From Chlorocebus sabaeus (lineage: Eukaryota; Chordata; Mammalia; Primates; Cercopithecidae): DNA of 64,000 bases. Below are positions 55,723-64,000 of the stretch, piece after piece. A model generated the notes under the pieces. That model was not told where the DNA came from. It saw nothing but the letters and a program-made list of their open reading frames with translations, and made no database searches. The translations under genes and the position numbers were made by a program. Positions within the stretch are counted from its first letter, which is position 1, and each line of letters starts with the position of its first letter. Location: the NCBI RefSeq assembly GCF_047675955.1, contig NC_132923.1, positions 90,269,137-90,333,136 of the forward strand, written 5' to 3'.

Positions 55723-57114
55723 GCCTATTTGGTGGTCCTCCTTTTACCTGCAGACCTGAGAAGGAGACTGGCCTTCTAAACTGGGGCTAAGTCCAGCCAG
55801 GTGGGGAGAAGGTATCTCTTATCAGGACCCCTGAATAAAAACCACATTGGACACAAAAAACAAGGTGAAGGAGAAATTGCTTTTTTTTTTTTTTTCTAGG
55901 TGAGGAAATGAAATTCATCAAACATTTATCAATTGCTTCTTCTGTGCCAGGACCCAGAAATGAGTAAGAAACAGCCTCTGCTTTCTAGGAGCTCCCCATC
56001 AAGTGGTAGAGGTGGTATCAGCGACCATGACACAGGAGACTTCAGAATGTACTTTGATAGATGTCCTCTGTGCCCAGCAGCCCATAAGCAGGAAACAAAT
56101 TTCCCCTCTGTCTAAAGCATTACTAAGCCTTTATCAAGGGGGTGTCATGTGCCTGGGACTATGCAACAAAGAAAAATGGCGCCTCCCATCCACAGCCCTC
56201 ATGTACATCATGCAAAGGACTTTGGTGTCCATTGTCCCAGGCAATCCTCAGAGCCGGACAGGAGAGGACTGGAGTGGAAAGGACCTTTATAAGTTCCCAA
56301 GGAGGTGGCAAGGGAGGTCTGAGAGTCTGGGCGGTGGCCTGGGTGCTGGTGACAGCTGCTTTCCCTCGGGAGGGCAGAGAGGGGAGATGGGATTAGGGCT
56401 CTTCCCTTGGGACAGGTGACGGGCCAGGCTCCCAGCTGTCCTATGCCATGAATGCCTCCCCGTTGACAATACATACTGTTTGTTGACAGTCTTCCCTTGA
56501 CAGTAAGCCTGACACCCTCACATCCCTTTTTCATCTACCTGGAGTGGGCTTGGTGAGGAAAACAGACCTGCAAAATCTGACCCTTTTGGCCCACAGACTC
56601 CCAGCCCCTGGAGACCCAGAACCAGGATACGAGTTCTATCCCTGAACTCCAGCCCGGCCTAGTGGGAGGCCCAACAGGAATGTGACTTCAAGGGGGCTTC
56701 CTAGGTCAAGCACTCTCCACCCCTGGCCCACACCCTGCCCAGCTGCAAGTCCCCCAGACTCTCAGGCCTCTGTGCCTTGGCTCAAGCTGTGGCCTGTCCC
56801 AGCCCACCTCCCCAGCCTGGCCCACCTGGCAAGGCCCCTCTCATCCTGCATGGCTCTGCTTAAACGCCATGACCTTGGTTTTGGCTGACCTTGGTTTTGC
56901 CAGCATTGTCATCCACTTACTAAGTAACAGGTACTTTCTAAGAAGTTTACGGGCATTAGCATTTAATTCTTAGCAGTCCTATGAGGTAGGTACTATTATT
57001 TTATCCCACTTGACATGAAAAACCAAGCAGAGAAAGGAAAAATAGCTTGCCCAGGGCTGTACAGCTAGGAATGGTGGAACTGGAATTCCCTCCAGGAAGG
57101 CTTGGGACCCAGCG

Positions 57115-57320
57115 CTGTGCTGCCTGCATTCAAATCCCTGCTCTGCCACTTACTAGCTCTGGGGCTTGGGCCAGTTACTTAATCTCTGAGAGTTTCTTCA
57201 ACTATAAATGAGGATGATAGTGCTTACTTCATGGAACTGTTGTGAAAGTTACAAATTAATAAATGCAAGTGTTGAGAGCAGTTCCAGGCCCACATAGTAA
57301 GTGCTCCATAAATGTTAGCT
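57115..57320 (+). repeat. MIR
   Basis: Clear MIR consensus from 'ctgctctgccacttactagc' to 'catagtaagtgctccataaa'. Confidence 0.85.
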
Positions 57321-57342
57321 ATTATAGTTTTAGCTAATCGAG

Positions 57343-57650
57343 TAGTCCCCATTGATCCACAGTTTCGCTTAATTCCATAATTTCAGTTACCTATGGTCAA
57401 AATAGATGAGTACAACACAATAGGATATTTTGAGAGACAGACCACATCCATATAACTTTTATTACAATATATTATTACAATTGTTCTATTTTGTTAATCT
57501 CTTACTATACTTAATTTAGAAATTAAGCTTTATCACAGATATGTATATATAGGAAAAATCGTAATATATAGAGTTTGGTACTGTCCATGGTTTGAGACAT
57601 CCACCAAGGGTCTTAGAACGTGTCCCCTAGGGATAATGGGGGACTCCTGT
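57343..57650. mobile_element. Tigger-like (pogo) DNA transposon fossil
   Basis: Terminal inverted repeats agtccccattgatcc (57344-57358) and the complement of ggataatgggggact (57631-57645), plus a recognisable A/T-rich interior, identify a non-autonomous Tigger-type element. Confidence 0.75.
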
Positions 57651-59075
57651 ATTTACTGTTGTCTGCCAGGGCAGAATTACACAACTCACGGTCCCAGTGC
57701 GGGAGACGAGCCCTCCCTGGTCCTTGGCTCCGGGAGCACTCTACAGAAGCACTGTGTGCTGTGGAGACAGATCTGGGGCTCTTCAGATGAGCCAGGCCTC
57801 TGTCCCTCTGTGGGATCCTCCTGCAGACAGGCTGCTCCGTCCCTCCGGGATGCAGCCCCTGGCCCAGAGGGGCAGCTATGGCACAAGGGGAAGAGCCTGA
57901 AGTGAGGACCAGAGCCCTGGGTTCCAGTACTGCCACTATTCACTGGTGACCTTGGAAGTCCTGGCTCTGCTGGACAGAGGCAGATCCGGCAGACGCACTG
58001 AGGAGGCTCTGAGACCGCAGACCCCCTTTCAGGCATGGGATCTGCGATGATGGAAGGCAGCTCCCCAGCTCCAGAGCTCTCGCGTGGGCGGGGCCTAGAA
58101 GGAGAGAGCTGGTCCCAGCCAGTTGGAGCGTCTCAAGCCTCAGACCTCTCTTCTAAAACCTAATGATCAGGCCTTGGCCCCAGCCCCAGCCCTGATTCAG
58201 CTGGACCCTGAGGACTCCTGTCTGAGAGCCTCTGGGCACAGGGACCCGTCCTGTCTTTGTCCTTCTGTATGTCTACCTACCTGGGCTCTGGGGGCCCCTC
58301 CTCCCTCCTGGCCAACTGCCCCTTCCAGACCCAGCTCCATGAACAGTGGTGCCTTGGTCCCATGCCAGCACTCCAGCTGCTTCAGGTCTGGAGGGGGCTG
58401 AGGAGCAAGGTCCCCCCAAGGCTGGCACTTTTGTTGCCATGGTAGCCGTTGCCTTGGAAGCCGCTTCCCTGACTTCAGCTTCCAAATGGTCCAAGAAAGC
58501 TACCCGTCCTCTGGGGTATTGGTGAATTAATCATGCTCTTTTCCAGGGTTCTCACCCCTCAAGGAAAATAAACAGAACCAAACCAGACTGGGGCCTTTTC
58601 GCCCACTGTTCCTCCCCACCCCCACGCCATACTTGGATTTCGTGCACTGAGAAGGAAGGAGCATGGGCAGACGCTCTCCAGCCCTTGCCTCAGCAGGAGG
58701 CGGAGAGAAGAGACTGGGTGATGGAATTCAGCAGTGTGCCCGGGGCCTTGCCATGCCTGAGAACTGTGGCCTCCAAGAGCACCCAGGTTCAGCAGGGAGG
58801 CTCTGATGCTTGGGAGGGGTGGAGGGTTGGTGGGGAGATGGAGCCCTGGTGCCTTGGGCCTCCCTCTCAGCATGACTCACAGAGAGGTTCCTGAACTCAT
58901 TTACCTATTGCTGTGAGCACATCACTCAAGGACACACATACCTTTACTTTTTCAGAGCCCAAATTGAGGGAAGAATTGGCAGGCCTCCCTCTCTACATCA
59001 CAACTGTTTTGGAAGCCTTCAGTGACACACTCGTGGTCCTGAGGGAAAGAGGCAGGCCTTGACTGATTTTCGTTG

Positions 59076-59421
59076 TTTTTGTTTTGTTTTGTTTTGTTTT
59101 CTGTTTGCTTGTTTTGAGACTGGATTTCACACCCATCGCCCAGGCTGGAGTGCAGTGGTGTGATCTCGACTCACTGCAACTTCCTCCTCAAGCGATCCTG
59201 CCACCTCAGCCTTGAGCCTCCTTGGGCTCAATCGATCCTCCCACCTTAGCTTCCCAAGTAGCTGGGACTACAAGCATGCACCACTGTGCCCAGATAATTT
59301 TTGGTTTTGTAGAGACAGGGTTTTGCCATGTTGCCAGGTTGGTCTTACACTCCTGGCCTCAAGCAATCCCCTGCCTCAGCCTCCCAAAGTGCTGGGATTG
59401 TAATCCCACCATGCCTGGTCC
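59076..59421 (-). repeat. Alu with internal insertion/duplication
   Basis: Antisense Alu with a GTTTT-repeat tail; the 'cctcagcc'/'gctcaatcgatcctcccacc' segment is partly repeated, making it longer than usual. Confidence 0.85.
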
Positions 59422-61951
59422 CTTGACTAATTTTTTAACACAATGTCTCCCTCTGAAGGTGGGGCTGCCAATTCCTCCCACCTCAACTAAAACACTGTTG
59501 AAATTCAGGGGCAGATAGGCCAGAGTACTTCCCAGCGGGGCAGGATCCATGAGGACTCTGGGGCAATTCTCCTGTCTCCCCATGTCTTGGATTCCCCACC
59601 TGTTTTATAAAGTGCTGGGACGGCCCTGGTTCTGTGATCTTGGAACTGATAAAGGCCTAACGTGCCTCTCCTTTGAGGTCAGAATGTTTTCTGAGATCTG
59701 AAGCAGTGCACAGGTGCCTCTGCCACCCCCGTCCCCATCACCAGACAAGGCAGTGGGCTCGGGGAAGTGGAATGGCTGGCCCGAGCCCCATAGTGCAAGG
59801 TAGAAAACACGGCCCCAGGAGCTTCTGTCTTGGTGAGGGTGTGAGAGAGTTGCCCTCAGCCTTAGACTTTGAGAGGAGCCAGAAACACGTTTCATGGACA
59901 ATTGTTTTGGAGGCTCCTTCTAAAACTAAGTCAGTGGGGGATCAATTATGTGTGACAGAGACATGGGCTATGATTTGATGCCTAATTAGAGGAATAATCA
60001 GATCTCATCCAGGCAGGAGGCACAGCGGATGCTGGCAGCAGCTCTGTGGCTGGGGAGTGCCCAGCTCCAGGGGCTTTCCCTCTGTGGGGGCCAGGAACAC
60101 AGTCCAGGGCCCATCTTTGTGCTGTAGTCACCCCTCTCTACAGACTCATCGTGAGCTGAAGCTCCGCTTAGGTGACCCTGGGCCTTCTCAGGTCCCCTTC
60201 TCCACATACAAGGAATGCCTCTTGCTAGAGACAGAGGTTCCCATGTGTCCACAGCCCTCCTGTTTGATGACTGGAGGTGGTCGTGCAGTCCAAGGCCTCT
60301 CCCTGAACTCTGTCCTTGTGTCCAGAAGACTAGCTCAGCTCCCTCCCAGCCACAGCATTCTGGGGAGCTCACTCCTGGAACCTGCCCTCAAGGGGCTGTC
60401 AGTCTACAGAAGAGATAGAACAAGAACAGGGCAGCCATGGAGGCAGGTGGAGGGACGAGAAGTTGAGCCTGGTGACATGAGACTGCATATGCGGTGCAGA
60501 GAGGGAGCATCCAAAGAGAGGCCAGGGAGGCTGGTGACGGGACTCTGAGTAGGATTATGGGACCCTAGGAATTGTGCCCAGGTGCAGGGCCAGGCCGGGG
60601 CCATATTCTGGGATTGGGAAGGCCCCGATCCATAAAGAGTCAAATAATGCAATGAATGATGAAGGCTGGAATTAGGGGCCGGGGCAGGGCTCAGGGCTGG
60701 GCTGGGTTGGTGACCACTGCCCAGCCTTGGGTTGGGGGATCCTGCAAGTAGCTCAGATGGGCTGGGTGCAAATACTCAGTTCAGCGGGTGGGAAGGCACC
60801 AACCATGACCCAGCCCCTACCAAGTCCTCTTCCCTACCCCACCCCTTAGGTGTTTTCCTCCTGCCCACACCAGCGCCACCACTGCTCTTCCCTGTCACTC
60901 CCAGTCAGGGATCCCCAAGGTGGCTAGAAGGGTTCACCCTCCATTCCACTGGCCGCTAAAAGGGGGGTGGGTACCAAGCCCACACCTGAGGACAAGGAAG
61001 TCCCGTGAGATCAAGCTTCAAAGTAGGATGCCCTCAGCCCTGCCTGGGAGCCCAGAGGTGAACAGGATAGGGATGTGATGGGCAGGGGTAGGGAGCAGAC
61101 TTGGAGAGATGCCTCTCCCTGCCTGCTTTCTGTCCCAGGTGCAGTTCCTGTCTCTTGAGCCTCCTGCCCTGTGTCTATCTCAGACTCCAAGCAGAGACCC
61201 CAGGTGCACCTCCAGGCCAAAGGGCAGAGCACAGCAGAGTGGGCCCTGAGTATGTGACCAGGAGTCTCCTCACATCCCTGGCTTCTGAATGACATGCAAA
61301 GCCACCAGCTCATTCTTCTCCCTCAGGAACCAGCAGTGGAACCTGGGCTGACTGCCTGCTGGGCCCCGGGACCCAGACAGCCGCTCACATTGCAACCTCA
61401 TGAATAACTCAGCACCTCCCTGCTGCCTACATCTCTGAGGAGCCTGTGGCCCCTGGACCAACTCCCCCTTCACCCCGCCTCTCATTGCTTTAAATTTTCA
61501 TAGGCTGAGGCTCAGTGGCAAGTGAGTGGCTCTAGGAAGATGGGGCGGGATGTCCTGGGCAGGGGAGCTTGAACTCTCCTGGGTGGAAGCTGGCAGGGAA
61601 GGATCCTATGGAGCAGGCCCAGCTCCCTAGAACTCTGGCAGCCAAAGCAGAAATGTGGCCAGACAGGAGTCCCAAGGGTGGGCTTCATCTTCAGAGGGCT
61701 TTAAGAGAGGAGGAGTAAGCTGGGTGACCTGGTACAGATCCCTGGTCAAGGTGGGACTGGGGGATCCCTAGTGGAGCAGTGGGATAGGACTTCAGATAAA
61801 TCCCAGGGTTCCCCGCCCATAATCTTACTGCCCAGAAACTCCCACCCTGAAGTTGGAGCGCCAACAAGGGGACATCCAAGAGCCCAGAAACTTCCAGGAT
61901 TTTTCTGGGTCCAGACTGCACCAGCCGGAGGCAGTGCCCCTGTGGGCCTGC

Positions 61952-62102
61952 ATGGACATCCCCATCAGCAGCAGAGATTTCCACTGCCTGCAGCTGGCCT
62001 GCGTGGCTCTCGGGCTGGTGGCTGGCAGCGTCATCATTGGCATCTCCGTATCCAAGGCTGCAGCTGCCATGGGCGGTGTCTTTATCGGCGCTGCTGTTCT
62101 GG
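61952..62102 (+). CDS. KNCN: KNCN coding exon 1 (residues 1-50)
   Basis: Encodes MDIPISSRDFHCLQLACVAL onward to GAAVL plus one base of Gly51, covering the first membrane segment and the beginning of the second. Donor ctgg|gtgagc at 62103. The exon continues upstream as 5' UTR to an undetermined start. Confidence 0.92.
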
Positions 62103-63995
62103 GTGAGCAGGGGCTGGGATGGGATAGGGAGGGGAGATTCTGGAGGCGGGGGCAGAGGCATGGTCAGGTAAACAAGGAACAGGGAAGGGCTGGGTCAGCA
62201 GGAATCAGTTGGGGAGAATGAAAGCTAAAGGTGTGAGCAAGACCGCCATCAAGGGCACAGGTGGGAGAGGAGGGATGCGCTGGGGCTCCTTCCAGCCACG
62301 GGGAGGAGACAAGAAGGGGAGCTGGCTGTCACACTCCTTTCTGGCTGCTCCCACTGGCTCTCCAGCCCCAAGTTCTAGACTCTTGGATTTGTGGTGGGAT
62401 TCATCAGCCTATCTGGGCAGAACAGGGTGTTGATGGCGGCAGGTAAAAGGACAGAGCTCCTGAGGACTCTGAGCCAAGACAGGCTCCAGCTTAGAAAAAG
62501 GGTTTCCTCTTCTTTCCCTGTTTGCCTCCACAGCAGCTGTGTCCATCTATCTGTCTGTGTGGGCGAGGCACACTGATGGCCCCTCAGTGACGCTGAATGC
62601 CATCCCTTACCCCACCCCACCCTCCCAGGCCAAAAGCAGGACCAGAAGCACCAGGCTAGGGGACTTTGGGTGTCTACACCTGCAGGTTCTGGCACAGATG
62701 CTCATCGGGGGATGGAGTTGGGGCAGGCAAGGCAGGACTGGCTCTGCTGCTCCTGCTCCCCAGGTCTGGGTGGAGAGCAGCATGCTGAGGACAAGCGCCC
62801 AGTCTGGCAAGCACGGGGGGCTTGCTCGCTCTCCCTGGGGGCCCTGGGGGAGCGTGGGGACGGCAGAGAGGCAGCGGTGCTGTCAGCCAGGCTCATTCCA
62901 GCAACCTGCTTTTCACCTAGGCACGGTGGAGCCAGGCAGCTGGGGCCTTCACAGACTGTAGCCCCTTCCCCAGACAGGCACTGCCCCCCACAATCCAGAT
63001 GCACACGCCCACGGGCTCACATTTACACACTCACAGTCCCAACTCTGCACACTGTGCTCCTCCTGTGCACATCCATATCTCACAAATCACCCCTCAGGCT
63101 CCCAGCCCACCCCCAGCCTCAACATTCACCAGACCCTCCCCATTACAGAACCTCCTGTGTCTCTTCTCAGGGTTCCTCATCTTGGCCTACCCCTTCCTGA
63201 AGGCTCGGTTCAACCTGGACCACATCCTGCCTACCATAGGTGAGGCCTCTCCCTGACCCCAGCAGACCCCTCTGCCAAGGACTGTTCCAGACCCTTTGTG
63301 TGTTCGTCTGTGATCCACTGTGCGGCTGGGCTGAGCCCATATGAGACCGCTCTAGTTGTCTGTGTTAGAGCTGCTGTGTGTGTGTGTGTGTGTGTGTTGT
63401 GCAGGCGTTGCCATGACTACAGCACAGCAGAAGTCGGCCCGGTGCCTGCAACAAAGGTGCCTGAACCAGCTCAGAGCCGGAAAGTCCATCTCCCTTGAGA
63501 GATTTTATGACTCCCCAAAGCGTCCAACATCTCTAAATAACTCCCTCTTCATCCCTGAGCCCCCATGAAAGATCCTCTGTTTCCCCTAAGACCCCATGGC
63601 CTCTGCATAGTTCCCACCACATTTCAGCGCCCCAAATACAGGCTGCCATCTCCACCAATCCTATGGGGCTTTCCAGGGCCCCAGTTCTCCCCAGGACCTC
63701 ACTTCCCTAAAAGATCTGCCATTTTCTCCTTCAAGGGCCCAGTTCTTTTTCTCCTGCCCAAATCAGCCCAGATCATGTGAGACCTAAAGGAATGCAGTGG
63801 AGCAAAGACAGCATCAAGGATGGAAACTAGACAGCAAGAACGACTTCCCTTCCCAACCTGGGCTTGATTTGGGGAATGGCTCGGTGACCACGGGGGGCTT
63901 GGGGTGTTCTCATCCTGCAGGAAGCCTAAGAATCCATCCCCATCCAGGGCCAGACCATGGAGAAGGAAGATCCAGCACCAATGGCAACAAGGAAG
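61952..63995 (+). CDS. KNCN: Kinocilin, partial (first three coding exons; continues past the window)
   Basis: The join 61952-62102, 63171-63239 and 63921-63995 encodes 98 residues plus the first base of codon 99; the donor gtaag occupies 63996-64000, so the C-terminal quarter of the roughly 124-residue protein is outside. Kinocilin is a small membrane protein of mechanosensory hair cells, found in the kinocilium and apical microtubules. Visible features: short polar N-terminus, hydrophobic segment 13-33 with small residues, KAAAAMGG linker, second hydrophobic segment about 43-60 (VFIGAAVLGFLILAYPFL), then a hydrophilic tail rich in Gly, Ser and His. No cleavable signal peptide is obvious. 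The start ATG has G at +4 but T at -3; there is no in-frame ATG upstream in the exon. Protein similarity to remembered human kinocilin is high, with a few substitutions (His11, Cys12, Val27, Phe52). Confidence 0.93.
62103..63170 (+). other. KNCN: KNCN intron 1
   Basis: A 1068-nt intron, GT..AG, with no obvious interspersed repeat and a C-rich right half ending in cttctcag. Confidence 0.85.
63171..63239 (+). CDS. KNCN: KNCN coding exon 2 (residues 51-73)
   Basis: This 69-nt exon encodes GFLILAYPFLKARFNLDHIL and PTI plus one base. It completes the second membrane segment and a basic juxtamembrane stretch. Bounded by cttctcag and atag|gtgagg. Confidence 0.93.
63373..63398 (+). repeat. GT microsatellite
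   Basis: About 12 GT units in KNCN intron 2. Confidence 0.9.
63921..63995 (+). CDS. KNCN: KNCN coding exon 3 (residues 74-98)
   Basis: This 75-nt exon after catcctgcag encodes GSLRIHPHPGPDHGEGRSST and NGNKE plus one base. The donor gaag|gtaag fills the last bases of the window. Confidence 0.92.
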
Positions 63996-64000
63996 GTAAG

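Larger units (their letters stand above)
55723..61800. other. Intergenic region MKNK1-KNCN
   Basis: No gene is recognised. It holds a MIR-type repeat (56905-57090), a second MIR (57115-57320), a Tigger-like element (57343-57650) and an antisense Alu (59076-59421). The stretch 59422-61800 is GC-moderate and largely non-repetitive, with many short open frames but no recognisable exon. A KNCN first exon or enhancer may lie in its right part. Confidence 0.6.

Noticed and set aside
58075..58130. Small GC-rich patch with a GGGCGGGG box
   Set aside because: Too short for a CpG island and no exon or start site next to it; could be a chance GC box.
55723..61800. Antisense lncRNA (MKNK1-AS1 is known in human in this neighbourhood)
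   Set aside because: I could not identify exons or its exact position from sequence alone, so it is not annotated.
61853..61951. Upstream extension of the kinocilin frame
   Set aside because: The frame is open but has no ATG, and the known protein starts at the ATG at 61952.

Overview
This is vertebrate nuclear DNA from a primate. Coding sequence is split into short exons with GT..AG introns, about 28 Alu elements lie on both strands, and older MIR, L1, hAT and Tigger fossils are present. The gene order MOB3C - MKNK1 - KNCN, all on the + strand here, matches what I recall of human chromosome 1p33, read in reverse complement. Several MKNK1 residues differ from the human protein as I remember it (Ala22, Val186, Gln397, four sites in the Alu-derived exon, and an ACG where human has the upstream ATG). 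I therefore infer a non-human catarrhine, most likely an Old World monkey. That species call is inference and needs alignment.

Layout. 1-6340: MOB3C, with three coding exons giving a complete 216-residue MOB-family protein, then a long 3' UTR ending at an AATAAA. 6340-9180: intergenic, with one Alu. 9180-9780: CpG-dense, TATA-less promoter and first exon of MKNK1. 9483-55720: MKNK1, with a 10 kb first intron, a mostly non-coding exon at 19475, and eleven constant coding exons from 30223 to 54560. One optional exon made of antisense Alu sequence lies at 41905-42027. The 3' UTR ends at the AATAAA at 55699. 55720-61800: intergenic, with MIR, Tigger and Alu sequence. 61952-63995: the first three coding exons of KNCN (kinocilin); the gene runs off the right edge, and the last five bases of the window are its splice donor.

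The three genes share no pathway. MOB3C is a zinc-binding MOB adaptor. MKNK1 (MNK1) is the ERK/p38-activated kinase that phosphorylates eIF4E on the eIF4G scaffold. KNCN is a small two-pass membrane protein of inner-ear cilia. They are independent transcription units placed head to tail.

No CRISPR array, bacterial-type operon, viral gene or wholly new system was seen. The points most worth a second look are in MKNK1: the in-frame exonized Alu inserted just before the catalytic loop; loss (or ancestral absence) of the upstream start codon; a short uORF; the exon skip that makes a 12-residue alternative tail; a Leu-to-Gln change in the MAPK docking segment; and local duplications in introns 1 and 2.
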